Assembly: GCF_900100765.1 (NCBI RefSeq)
Contig: NZ_FNFO01000001.1
Location: 372,001 to 436,000 of the forward strand
DNA: 64,000 nt
Source: Catalinimonas alkaloidigena
Lineage (GTDB): Bacteria > Bacteroidota > Bacteroidia > Cytophagales > Flexibacteraceae
Direction of reading: 5' to 3'
Below the pieces are notes generated by a model, which searched no databases, was not told the DNA's origin, and was given only the letters and a program-made list of their open reading frames with translations. The translations under genes were made by a program, and so were the position numbers. Position 1 is the stretch's first letter; every line of letters begins with the position of its first letter. Shown in pieces: positions 51,840-61,280 of the stretch.

Positions 51840-53348
51840 ATGAAATCACTATTTCCCAATAAAGTAATCTTGGCGCTGGGGCTGTTGGCCCTGACGGCCT
51901 GCGAAGATTTTCTGGTAGAAGAACCCAAAACCCAACTGACCGAAGCGCAGGTCTACGGCAGCGAAGAAAACATCCGCCTGCTGGTGTCGGGGCTCTACAC
52001 GCAGTGGCGCAACACCAAGCAAGACCGGGGCGGATTTATGTTCACCTTGGGTACCGACGAAGCCAAGCAGGGCGGACAGCAGGTACGCGAAAACAACGTG
52101 CAGGCGGCGCTGGACAAGTACAACGGTGCGCTGAACGCCTCCAATACCTCGCTGGCCGAGCAGTGGAACAAGCGGTGGCCCGTGGTGGCGGCGGCGGCCA
52201 AAGCCGTCTACTACGCCAACACTGACGACATCAAGGCGCAGGCCTCTTTCATCCGGGCCACCCTCAATTTCGAGCTGGCCATGCTCTGGGGGCCTATTCC
52301 CATCATTGACCTGGAAGACATGCACGAGGCCCGGCAGCCGCTGCCCGCCGTCTTTGCATCCATCGTCCGCGATCTGGAGTTTGCTGTCGAGCACCTGCCC
52401 GACACCCAAACCGATAAGAAGATCCCAACCAAAAGTGCCGCCGAAGCGCTGTTGGGGAAGGTGTACCTCTATGCACCAGAAGAGTCCGGCCTGCGCGATT
52501 ACAGCAAAGCCCTGTCGTATTTCGATCGGGTGATTCCGAAGCATGCGCTGCTGCCCGTCTACGCGGACTTGTTCAATACCACGCTGGATCAGAACTCCAG
52601 TGAGTCGATCTACGCGTTCCAGTTCGAAAACATCTGGCCGGACAACAACATGGCACAGCACCATGCCGGCTCGCGGGCAGTCGCCGACCTGGACAACAAC
52701 ACGTACTTCGGGGGATATGACCTGATTCTGCCGACGGCCTACTGCTATCAGAACCGCGAAGACGGCGGCATCTGGGAGCCCGGCGACACCCGCCGTGACG
52801 TAAGCATCCGCTACGACTTTACGTTACCCGATGGCCGCGAACCGACCATCACCTGGACGGGCATGCAGGATGAACTGGAACCCCACATCAAGAAGTACGA
52901 GGACGAACGGACGCAGGGCGTCCAGAATTTCTGGTACTCCGGCGGCAACATCTACTACCTCCGTCTGTCGGACATTCTGCTTTGCAAGGCCGAATGCCTG
53001 AACGAGTTGGGGCAAACTGCCGCCGCGGTCGATCTGGTCAACAGCACGGTCCGGACGCGCGCATTCGGCGGCATGTTGCCTGCCGAGTACACCTGGCCGG
53101 CGTCTATGTCGACCGAGGAGTTCAGAGCACAGGTACTGGACGAGCGCATGCGCGAGCTGTGCTTCGAAGGCTGGCGGCGCATGGACCTGATCCGTACAGG
53201 CAAGTTGGTACAACTGGTGGGCGAACGCAATCCGTGGGCGCAGGCCGAAGGAGCACTGGCGGCGTATCATATGCGCTATCCCATTCCGGAATCAGAAATC
53301 AAACAGAACGACCAAATCAACGAAGAGGATCAAAATCCGGGTTATTAA
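51840..53348 (+). CDS. susD: SusD/RagB family nutrient-binding outer membrane lipoprotein
   Basis: This 502-aa lipoprotein has the lipobox 'LALTACEDFLVEEPKTQLTE' and is anchored at the outer membrane, where it covers the SusC barrel as a lid. The TPR-rich SusD fold is shown by 'ASFIRATLNFELAMLWGPIPII', 'AEALLGKVYLYAP' and the terminal 'RMRELCFEGWRRMDLIRTGKLVQL' segment. It captures glycan chains and hands them to SusC. It is 25 bases downstream of susC and is followed by a hairpin and then the glycosidase genes, as in classical polysaccharide utilisation loci. Confidence 0.95.
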   Translation: MKSLFPNKVILALGLLALTACEDFLVEEPKTQLTEAQVYGSEENIRLLVSGLYTQWRNTKQDRGGFMFTLGTDEAKQGGQQVRENNVQAALDKYNGALNASNTSLAEQWNKRWPVVAAAAKAVYYANTDDIKAQASFIRATLNFELAMLWGPIPIIDLEDMHEARQPLPAVFASIVRDLEFAVEHLPDTQTDKKIPTKSAAEALLGKVYLYAPEESGLRDYSKALSYFDRVIPKHALLPVYADLFNTTLDQNSSESIYAFQFENIWPDNNMAQHHAGSRAVADLDNNTYFGGYDLILPTAYCYQNREDGGIWEPGDTRRDVSIRYDFTLPDGREPTITWTGMQDELEPHIKKYEDERTQGVQNFWYSGGNIYYLRLSDILLCKAECLNELGQTAAAVDLVNSTVRTRAFGGMLPAEYTWPASMSTEEFRAQVLDERMRELCFEGWRRMDLIRTGKLVQLVGERNPWAQAEGALAAYHMRYPIPESEIKQNDQINEEDQNPGY

Positions 53349-53376
53349 GAATTGAGTTGACAGGTGGTGTACTGGA

Positions 53377-53404
53377 GAGCGGAAGGCGTATGTGCCTTCC
53401 GCTC
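53377..53404 (+). other. perfect hairpin between susD and the glycosidase genes
   Basis: gagcggaaggc-gtatgt-gccttccgctc has an 11-bp stem with a 6-base loop, 28 bases after the SusD stop. No T-run follows. It could protect the 3' end of a susCD transcript or partly attenuate downstream genes, as reported for other loci of this kind. Confidence 0.65.
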
Positions 53405-53537
53405 CTCCTGAAGCTTCTGCGGTTCCGGCGGGCACGCTGCTTTGGAAACGGACCGTAGCGGGCACGGGTGTGCGTGTCCCGGCCACTGGCTCATCGTTAG
53501 TGCTTTTTTCAACGCTCGTACAATCAAGAATTACATT

Positions 53538-55745
53538 ATGCATTTTCTTTTTCGGCCAGGCCTGCGCCTGTGCTGTAGCCTAGTCGTACTGGGGATGTTC
53601 GGCCGCATGTGTGCCGTGTCTGCCCAGCCGTTGGTCATCCCCGTCGAAACGTCCGGCAACGCGCTCGTGCTTCAAGTCGACGCGCAGCGAAATCTGGGAA
53701 TCGGGTACGTGGGCAAGCGGCTGCACCACGCCGACGAATACGCGCACATAGCGAAGGGCGCTCCGGCCGGCGACTACACCGAAGTGCTGAACGCTGCCTA
53801 CACGCCGTCGGGCTCACGAAACCTGGCCGAACCCGCCATCAGCGTCACCCACGCGGACGGCAACACGTCCTTGAGCTTGCGTTATGTGCGGCATCAGGAA
53901 CAGGAAATCGCCGAAGGAGTCCGCCTGCTCAGCATCACGCTGGAAGATGCCGTCTACCCTTTTCAAGTAGAGTTGTTCTACAAAGCGTACTGGCAGGAAG
54001 ACGTCATCGAACAATGGAGCGTGCTGAGCCACCGCGAGAAGCGGGACGTGACCCTTCACAAATTTGCGTCGGCCAACCTCTACCTGCGGGCGGATTCGTA
54101 CTGGCTTACGCAATACCACGGCGACTGGGCCAAAGAGATGCAGCCGGAAGTTTCCCGACTGACGCACGGCATCAAAACCCTGGACTCGAAACTGGGCACT
54201 CGGGCCAACCTGTTTCAGCCGTCGGTATTCATGGTCTCCCTCCAGCAACCCGCCCAGGAGAACGAGGGCACCGTGCTCTACGGAGCCTTGGAATGGAGCG
54301 GGAATTTTCGGATCGACCTGGAGCTGGATCCGCAGGATCATCTGCGCATCATTGCGGGCATGAACAACTTCGCCTCGGCGTACGCATTGCGCCCGCGCGA
54401 AACGTTTCAGACGCCGGCATTCGTCTACCTGCTTTCGCACGAGGGCAAGGGCGTCGCCAGCCGCAAGCTCCACACCTGGGCCCGGAAGCATAAGCTCCTG
54501 GCCGGCAACGAAGAGCGACTCACATTGCTGAACAACTGGGAGGCGACGTATTTCGATTTTAACGAAGCGAAGCTGAAGGCCCTCCTGCAGGATACCAAAA
54601 AGCTGGGCGTGGACTTGTTTCTGCTAGACGACGGCTGGTTCGGCAATAAATACCCTCGCAACGGCGACCATGCCGGGCTGGGCGACTGGCAGGTGAATCG
54701 CCAGAAATTGCCCAACGGCATCGCCACCCTGGTCAGCGAGGCGGCGGCCAATCGCGTAAAGTTCGGCATCTGGATCGAGCCTGAAATGGTCAATCCGCAA
54801 AGTGAACTGTACCAGCGCCATCCCGAGTGGGTCATCCGGCAGCCCAAGCGACCGGAAAAGTACTTTCGGAACCAACTGGTGCTGGACCTGAGCAACCCCG
54901 CCGTGCAAGACTTTGTGTTTCAGGTGGTAGACGATCTGTTTCAGCAAAATCCCGAACTGGCCTACCTGAAGTGGGACTGCAACGCCGTCATGTACAACGC
55001 GTATTCGGCGCACCTGAAGCATCAGTCGCATCTGTACATCGACTACGTGCGGGGGCTCTACAACGTCCTGTCCCGCATTCGGGCCAAATACCCGAGCGTC
55101 CCCATGATGCTCTGTTCCGGCGGCGGGGGGCGGGTCGACTACGCGGCCCTGCGCTACTTTACCGAGTTCTGGCCGAGCGACAATACCGATCCGCTGGAGC
55201 GCATTTTTATGCAATGGGAGTACTCGTACTTCTACCCGGCGCTTAGCGTCGCCAACCACGTGACCAACTGGGGAAAACAGCCGCTCAAATACAAGGTGGA
55301 TGTCGCCATGATGGGCAAACCGGGGTTCGACATTGTGGTGAGCGAGCTTCCGCCTGCCGACCTGGCGTTCTGCCAGACTGCGCTCCGTGAGTTTGAGGCG
55401 TTCAAGCCGGTGATCTGGCAAGGGGACCTCTACCGGTTGGTCGATCCGCAAACCCACCCGATAGCGTCGCTGATGTACGTAAACGAGGAACAAACCTCGG
55501 CGGTGTGGTTCAGCTATCTGGTGAGCAACCGGTACGATGCGGGCCGCAACACGCCGGTTCGACTCGAAGGGCTGGACCCCGAGCGCGAGTACCTGCTGCG
55601 CGAAATCAACCTCTATCCGGGCACGGCCTCGGCGCTGGGAAGCGAGCAACGCTACTCTGGCGATTTTCTGATGAAAGTCGGCTTCAATCCGCAGGTAAAC
55701 GCCACCCGGCAAAGTGTGGTGGTGCGCATCGAAGCAGCGCCCTGA
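53538..55745 (+). CDS. GH36 alpha-galactosidase, secreted
   Basis: I choose the ATG at 53538 ('MHFLFRPGLRLCCSLVVLGMFG'), giving 735 aa with a signal peptide ending near 'CAVSAQP'. The N-terminal beta-supersandwich is followed by the catalytic barrel. Family segments include 'VDLFLLDDGWFGNKY', 'GIWIEPEMVNPQSELYQRHPEWVI' in part, the nucleophile Asp480 in 'YLKWDCNAVMYN' and the acid/base Asp548 in 'FWPSDNTDPLERI'. The enzyme releases terminal alpha-D-galactose with retention, probably in the periplasm. It is the first of three candidate alpha-galactosidases in the operon; the GH97 gene follows after 48 bases. Confidence 0.95.
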   Translation: MHFLFRPGLRLCCSLVVLGMFGRMCAVSAQPLVIPVETSGNALVLQVDAQRNLGIGYVGKRLHHADEYAHIAKGAPAGDYTEVLNAAYTPSGSRNLAEPAISVTHADGNTSLSLRYVRHQEQEIAEGVRLLSITLEDAVYPFQVELFYKAYWQEDVIEQWSVLSHREKRDVTLHKFASANLYLRADSYWLTQYHGDWAKEMQPEVSRLTHGIKTLDSKLGTRANLFQPSVFMVSLQQPAQENEGTVLYGALEWSGNFRIDLELDPQDHLRIIAGMNNFASAYALRPRETFQTPAFVYLLSHEGKGVASRKLHTWARKHKLLAGNEERLTLLNNWEATYFDFNEAKLKALLQDTKKLGVDLFLLDDGWFGNKYPRNGDHAGLGDWQVNRQKLPNGIATLVSEAAANRVKFGIWIEPEMVNPQSELYQRHPEWVIRQPKRPEKYFRNQLVLDLSNPAVQDFVFQVVDDLFQQNPELAYLKWDCNAVMYNAYSAHLKHQSHLYIDYVRGLYNVLSRIRAKYPSVPMMLCSGGGGRVDYAALRYFTEFWPSDNTDPLERIFMQWEYSYFYPALSVANHVTNWGKQPLKYKVDVAMMGKPGFDIVVSELPPADLAFCQTALREFEAFKPVIWQGDLYRLVDPQTHPIASLMYVNEEQTSAVWFSYLVSNRYDAGRNTPVRLEGLDPEREYLLREINLYPGTASALGSEQRYSGDFLMKVGFNPQVNATRQSVVVRIEAAP

Positions 55746-55793
55746 TGCGGCCACGCGCCCCCCTGACCAACGTAGCTCTCTAAACAACACGTC

Positions 55794-57773
55794 ATGATGC
55801 AACGCCTTAAATCCCCGCACGCCGGGGGCATTTTTCTTCTGGTTTTTCTGATGCTGTGGTCGTGTGCGCCACGCACCACCGCACCCAGCCTGTGGCAGCT
55901 GACCTCGCCCGACGGCCGCTTGCGGGTACAGGTCGACCTGAGTCCTGTGGGACAGTTGTCGTACCGGCTCTGGAAACAGAGACAGGACAGCGAAGTCGAA
56001 ATTCTGGGTCGTTCGCCGTTGGGCATTCTGCGGGCCGATCAGGCCTTCGATTCGTTACACTTTGTCTCAGGAGGCGACGTAACGGCCCACGACGCGTCGT
56101 ATCAACTCCGGCACGGCAAACGACTCCAGAACCGCAACCATTACCAGGAACATACGCTGCGGTTTGAAAATACGCAGGGCGCGCAGCTCGAGGTGGTGTT
56201 TCGGGCCTACGACGACGGCATTGCTTTCCGGTACCGCTTTCCGGAAGAAGACACGGCCCTCTACACCGTGCAACGGGAGCTGACCGGCTTCAAGCTACCG
56301 GATGGAAATGCCTGGATGCAACCGTACGACTCGTCAACGGCCTACGCGCCGGCTTACGAGCGTAACTACGAAGGTCCGTTTGCGGTGGGAACCCCCGCGC
56401 CGCTTGACGATGGGTGGTGCTTCCCCGCGCTGTTTGAAGTGAACCAGCATTGGGTGCTGTTGAGTGAGGCTAACCTGAAACAGAACTTTTTCGCTTCGCA
56501 TCTGGCGCAGCAAGCCGACAGCGGCCTTTATACCGTCGTCCCGCCGGAATCCGACGAAGCCTTTGGGTATGCCAACGCCCAGGCGCAATGGCAACTGCCC
56601 TGGGAAATGCCCTGGCGGGTGGTGATGGTGGGCGAAAGGTTAGGCGACGTGGTCGAGTCGAACCTGATCAGCCACGTCAGCGATCCTTCGGTTGTGGCCG
56701 ACCCGTCGTGGGTAGAGCCGGGCCGGGCTTCCTGGGCGTGGTGGTCGGGGTATCTGGACCATACCAACGACACACCGGAAAAGCTGAAACGCTTCATCGA
56801 TTTTGCCCAGACCATGGGGTGGGAGTACTCCCTCATCGATGCGGGCTGGGACCACCGCCCGGGGTTTGACCTGGCCGACATGGCTGCCTATGCGGCCGCG
56901 CACCACGTAAATCTGTTGCTGTGGTACAATTCCGGGGGACCGACCAACCGGGTGCAGGCAGGACCTCGTGATCTGATGTACTATCCTGAAATGCGGGAAA
57001 AAGAGTTTCAGCGAATTGCCGCCCTGGGCGTAAAAGGCGTTAAGATCGATTTCTTTGGCAGCGACAAGCAGGCGTTCGTGCAGCTCTATCTGGATATTCT
57101 ACGCGATGCTGCCCGGCATCACCTCCTGGTCAATTTTCATGGCAGCACCCTGCCCCGAGGGTGGTCGCGGACGTATCCGCACCTGATCTCTATGGAAAGT
57201 GTGAAAGGCTCGGAAGGCTACATTTACCACGCCGATTTTGAGCAGAAGTCGCCGGAGCACAACACCATTCTGCCCTTTACCCGCAACGTCGTCGGTCCTA
57301 TGGACTACACCCCGGTAGCCCTTTCTACACAGCAGGTGCCGCACCGCACCTCGTACGGATTTGAGCTGGCACTGTCCGTCGTGTTCGAATCAGGCATCAC
57401 CCACTTTGCCGACCGGCCGGACGTGTACCTCGCGCAGCCCGACGCCGTGGTGGCGTTTCTGAAACGCGTCCCCGCCGCCTGGGACGACACCCGCTTGGTG
57501 GCGGGCTATCCGGGCGCAGAGGCCATCATGGCCCGCCGGAAAAACGACGTCTGGTACGTCGGGGGGATCAATGGGGAGTCTACCGCCAAAACGCTTTCGG
57601 TCGACCTGGGTTTCCTGGACGCAGGGGAGTATGCGTTGCAACTTATCGCCGATGGCGCAACCCACCAACAGTTTACGGTGACCAAACGACGCGTTACCCG
57701 GCAGTCGGTCGAAGAAGTCGCCACCCTTCCCGTCGGTGGCTTCGTGATGACGATCACGCCCGTCGCACAGTAG
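55794..57773 (+). CDS. GH97 family glycoside hydrolase, probable retaining alpha-galactosidase
   Basis: This 659-aa protein has the lipobox 'FLMLWSCAPR', so it is a lipoprotein. The N-terminal supersandwich has 'FRAYDDGIAFRYRFPEED', and the barrel has 'SWAWWSGYLDHTNDTPEKLKRFIDFA' in part and 'WEYSLIDAGWDHRPGFD'. The candidate nucleophile is Asp419 in 'GVKIDFFGSDKQ' and the candidate acid/base Glu468 in 'LISMESVKGSEGY'. The known retaining GH97 alpha-galactosidase of Bacteroides thetaiotaomicron has an aspartate at the nucleophile position, whereas the inverting alpha-glucosidase SusB uses other glutamates, so galactosidase activity is more likely. The calcium-site glutamates are not traced in detail. 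Confidence 0.9.
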   Translation: MMQRLKSPHAGGIFLLVFLMLWSCAPRTTAPSLWQLTSPDGRLRVQVDLSPVGQLSYRLWKQRQDSEVEILGRSPLGILRADQAFDSLHFVSGGDVTAHDASYQLRHGKRLQNRNHYQEHTLRFENTQGAQLEVVFRAYDDGIAFRYRFPEEDTALYTVQRELTGFKLPDGNAWMQPYDSSTAYAPAYERNYEGPFAVGTPAPLDDGWCFPALFEVNQHWVLLSEANLKQNFFASHLAQQADSGLYTVVPPESDEAFGYANAQAQWQLPWEMPWRVVMVGERLGDVVESNLISHVSDPSVVADPSWVEPGRASWAWWSGYLDHTNDTPEKLKRFIDFAQTMGWEYSLIDAGWDHRPGFDLADMAAYAAAHHVNLLLWYNSGGPTNRVQAGPRDLMYYPEMREKEFQRIAALGVKGVKIDFFGSDKQAFVQLYLDILRDAARHHLLVNFHGSTLPRGWSRTYPHLISMESVKGSEGYIYHADFEQKSPEHNTILPFTRNVVGPMDYTPVALSTQQVPHRTSYGFELALSVVFESGITHFADRPDVYLAQPDAVVAFLKRVPAAWDDTRLVAGYPGAEAIMARRKNDVWYVGGINGESTAKTLSVDLGFLDAGEYALQLIADGATHQQFTVTKRRVTRQSVEEVATLPVGGFVMTITPVAQ

Positions 57774-57796
57774 TCTATTCCATAAACCAAACCCTC

Positions 57797-60700
57797 ATGC
57801 ACATGCATTCGAATTGTTGGACCATTGCCAACGGGTCTGTTGATGGCCCGCCTCAAAGAGACGTCAGAAGCTCGCTTCGCCCAATCCCTTGCGGGCATCT
57901 CAGGCTTTGGGGATTGTTTTTGAGTTGCCTTTTGCTGCCCGTAACGCTTTTCGCCCAGTTGCAGGCGTACGAGATGGAAGCGGGCACACTGCTGAACGGC
58001 GCTACGGTGCAGGACTGTGGTGCCTGTTCGGGCGGGAAGCTGGTCGGCTACCTGGGCGGAAGCGAAAACGGGGGCGTCCGACACGAGCTAGAAGCCGAAA
58101 AAGCCGGTGAGTATACCCTCATCTTGTACTATGCCAGCGGCGACCCTCGTGCCATTGCACTGACCATAAACGACGAAGAACCAGCCGAACTGGCCTGCCC
58201 CTCGACCGGCGGGTGGGGGACGTTGGGGGCGCTTCGCGTGCCGATCCAGTTGCAGGAAGGGACCAATGTCCTGACGTTCGACAACCCTGCCGGCTGGGCG
58301 CCCAACCTGGATGGATTTTCTCTGAGTCCGGTCTACCCGGCACCGGTGTACGAGGCCGAAGCTGGAGTGCGCGCCGGTGGGGCGGCCGTACAGGCGTGTA
58401 GCGCTTGCTCGGGGGGAAGTCAGGTCGGCAACCTCGGCGGGGCGTCGAAAGGTAGCGTAACCCATCAGGTGCAGGTGGCAGAAGCCGGCGACTATTACCT
58501 TGTATTGTATTACACCAGCGGCGATCCCCGCTCCATTTGGATAACCGTAAACGAACAAGCGCCCGTGGAAGTGCCTTGTGCGGCATCGGGGGGATGGTCG
58601 ATGGTCGGGGCCACTCGCCTGACGGTTGCTTTGCAGGCCGGCACCAACACCCTGGTGTTCGACAACGCCACGGGGTGGGGGCCCAACCTGGATGCCTTCG
58701 TGGTGCAGGCCGTGCCGCGTTATACCTTATCCGGGTACTTGAATCAGGGGGGCGCTCCTGTGGCAGGCGCTACCCTGACGTTGCAGGGCGGGGTGGAAGC
58801 CACGACCGTGACCGATGAAAACGGATTCTATGCGTTTGACGAACTTCCGGCCGAAAGAAGCTTCACCCTGGCGCCCTCGGCACCCGGTAAGGTTTTCCAA
58901 CCGCTGTACCGGACCTATAACGCACTGGACGGCGATCAGGCCGAACAGAACTTCACGGCAGAGGCGCGTTGCGAAGACTGCCAGCACACGTTTGCCTTCG
59001 GGCAAGGCCAGCGCCTGGTGTACGATACCCAAACCGGGACGTACTCGCTGTTTGTGGAGGAGCGGGCCGTTCTCAAAGATGCACAGGCCATAGTGCACCA
59101 GGGCGACGCAGCGCACAGCAGCCTGGACTATACGGAGCGCCAGCTGACCACCGAAAGCATCAGCGATGCCGTGGGAAACGGGCAGAAGATCACCGTCAGC
59201 ATGACGTCGGAGGGCCTGCCGGCGCTGCAACAGCTCTTCTACGTCTATCAGAATAACCCGGCGTTTTTCACAGAGCTGGTGCTCGCGGGCCCGCAGGTCA
59301 GCAGCAACTACATGGCACCGTTGGTGACCCACCAGGTCGACCTTGGCGTTGAAGGCGATACTCGCATGCTGTTTGTGCCCTTCGACAACGACGCCTGGGT
59401 GCGCTACGACGCCAAACCGGCCGTGGGCAATGCGACGAACGTCAGCGCCGAAGTAAGCGCGTTTTACGAAAACAACAGCCGCCACGGCTTAGTGGTGGGC
59501 TCGGTCGAGCACGAAGTGTGGAAAACCGGCATTCGTACCAAAGGGTCCGCTCGTCTGTTGTCGGAACTCACCGTATGGGGGGGATACACCGACCCGCGTG
59601 TTACCCGAGATGTGCTGCCACACAACACCCTGAGCGGTACGCAGGTCAAATCGCCCAAAATCATGGTAGGCTTCTTCGACGATTGGCGCGCGGGCATGGA
59701 AGCGTACGCACGTGCGAATGCCGCGGCCGAGCCCCGGTATCTTACGGACTGGAAGCGGCCCACGCCCTTTAGCTGGAACAGCTGGGGCTCGTTGCAAACG
59801 CGTCTGAATCTGGAGAGTGCCAAAGCCGTTGCGAGCTTCTTTGCGTCCAGCCTACCCGCCTTTCGCAGCGATAGCACCGTCTACATCGATCTGGACTCTT
59901 ACTGGGACAACATGGTCAGCGGGGGCCTGGAAGGCGATTTTACCCAACTGATCGCTTTTGTCAAGCACTGCAAGGCCTTGGGCCTGAAGCCCGGCATCTA
60001 CTGGGCGCCTTTTGTGGACTGGGGCAACAGCGACCGCCGCGTCGAGGGTAGCACCTATACCTACGCGGAGGCCTGGACTAAAATCAACGGCACCTACCAC
60101 ACGCTGGACGGCGCCCGTGCCATGGACCCGACCCATCCGGCAACGCAGCGCCGGATGGCCCTCCTGATCGACAAGTTCAAACGGTGCGGTTTCGAAATGC
60201 TCAAAGTCGATTTTATAACGCATGCCTCTCTGGAGGCAGACGACTATTACGATCCGAACGTGCAGACGGGCATGCAGGCCTTTCGGCAAGGCATGGAGTA
60301 CTTGATCGACCAGATTGACGGAAAAATGTTGGTCTACGTGGCCATTTCGCCCAACCTGGCGACCGGACGCTACGCCCACGTGCGACGCATTGCCTGCGAT
60401 GCGTACGCCGACATCAACGAAACCGAATACACCCTGAACAGCACCACGTACGGGTGGTGGCAAACCTACCTGTATGACTACATCGACGCCGATCACCTGG
60501 TGTTTGGCAACGAACCCCTCGGCGAAAATCGCGCCCGCCTCACGTCGGGACTCATTACGGGTACCCTCACCGTAGGAGACGATTACAGCACACGGGGACC
60601 TTGGGTGGAACGAGCCCAGCAATTGTTGCAAAAGCCGGAGCTTCTGGCCCTGGCGCAGGAAGGCAAGGCGTTTCGTCCCGTAGAGGGCAACAGCGGCGCG

Positions 60701-61195
60701 CAGGCGGCCCATCTCTTTGTCCGCACGAGCGGAACCGACACGTACGTCGCCCTTGTGAATTACCAGGAGGCCCGCTCGTACACACTTGCGCTGGCACGAC
60801 TCGGCATTCCGCCCGGGAAATATGAAGTAAACGAATTGTTTACTGGCGAAATCAGCACTCTGGAAGGCGAGGCACTGCAGGTGGAGGCAGGCGCGCAGGA
60901 TGCGTACCTCTTTCGGTTGACGCCGCAGTTCGTCAACAGCACGGCAGACGATTTGCCACCCGACACGGCAATGCTGTACCCAAATCCCGCCACGCATCGC
61001 GTAACGCTCAAGAACGAAAAAGGCATTTCGGCCTGTAAAGTCTACTCTCTTAAAGGAAAACTTCTGTTTGAAGCCGATCAACTCCACCGGGATCGGTTCG
61101 AACTGGACCTGTCGTCGTTTGCACGCGGCGTGTACTTCGTTGCGTGCACGGACGCCACGGGCGTCATCAGCCATTATAAGCTGGTCAAACAGTAA
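57797..61195 (+). CDS. large modular alpha-galactosidase-like enzyme with tandem carbohydrate-binding domains and T9SS tail
   Basis: This protein has 1132 aa. A long polar N-terminus precedes the signal helix ('[18 protein letters not shown]'). Two similar CBM35-like domains follow (about 57-178 and 183-305), both with C-x-x-CSGG ('CGACSGG', 'CSACSGG') and 'SGDPR', and about half identical. A CNA-B-like beta domain ('[20 protein letters not shown]') joins them to a GH27/GH36-type barrel. There '[11 protein letters not shown]', '[15 protein letters not shown]' and '[14 protein letters not shown]' place the nucleophile at Asp805. The C-terminus is a T9SS sorting domain ('[14 protein letters not shown]', '[10 protein letters not shown]'), so the enzyme is exported to the cell surface. 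Family assignment is by motif resemblance; substrate could also be alpha-N-acetylgalactosamine or beta-L-arabinopyranose. Confidence 0.85.
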   Translation: MHMHSNCWTIANGSVDGPPQRDVRSSLRPIPCGHLRLWGLFLSCLLLPVTLFAQLQAYEMEAGTLLNGATVQDCGACSGGKLVGYLGGSENGGVRHELEAEKAGEYTLILYYASGDPRAIALTINDEEPAELACPSTGGWGTLGALRVPIQLQEGTNVLTFDNPAGWAPNLDGFSLSPVYPAPVYEAEAGVRAGGAAVQACSACSGGSQVGNLGGASKGSVTHQVQVAEAGDYYLVLYYTSGDPRSIWITVNEQAPVEVPCAASGGWSMVGATRLTVALQAGTNTLVFDNATGWGPNLDAFVVQAVPRYTLSGYLNQGGAPVAGATLTLQGGVEATTVTDENGFYAFDELPAERSFTLAPSAPGKVFQPLYRTYNALDGDQAEQNFTAEARCEDCQHTFAFGQGQRLVYDTQTGTYSLFVEERAVLKDAQAIVHQGDAAHSSLDYTERQLTTESISDAVGNGQKITVSMTSEGLPALQQLFYVYQNNPAFFTELVLAGPQVSSNYMAPLVTHQVDLGVEGDTRMLFVPFDNDAWVRYDAKPAVGNATNVSAEVSAFYENNSRHGLVVGSVEHEVWKTGIRTKGSARLLSELTVWGGYTDPRVTRDVLPHNTLSGTQVKSPKIMVGFFDDWRAGMEAYARANAAAEPRYLTDWKRPTPFSWNSWGSLQTRLNLESAKAVASFFASSLPAFRSDSTVYIDLDSYWDNMVSGGLEGDFTQLIAFVKHCKALGLKPGIYWAPFVDWGNSDRRVEGSTYTYAEAWTKINGTYHTLDGARAMDPTHPATQRRMALLIDKFKRCGFEMLKVDFITHASLEADDYYDPNVQTGMQAFRQGMEYLIDQIDGKMLVYVAISPNLATGRYAHVRRIACDAYADINETEYTLNSTTYGWWQTYLYDYIDADHLVFGNEPLGENRARLTSGLITGTLTVGDDYSTRGPWVERAQQLLQKPELLALAQEGKAFRPVEGNSGAQAAHLFVRTSGTDTYVALVNYQEARSYTLALARLGIPPGKYEVNELFTGEISTLEGEALQVEAGAQDAYLFRLTPQFVNSTADDLPPDTAMLYPNPATHRVTLKNEKGISACKVYSLKGKLLFEADQLHRDRFELDLSSFARGVYFVACTDATGVISHYKLVKQ

Positions 61196-61280
61196 GACAG
61201 GCTTCTGCGGTTATACCACGCGAATTGATGTTCCACCGGGTGGCGGCGCGCAGCGTCGCTCCCCTCTACTGCACCTTGCG

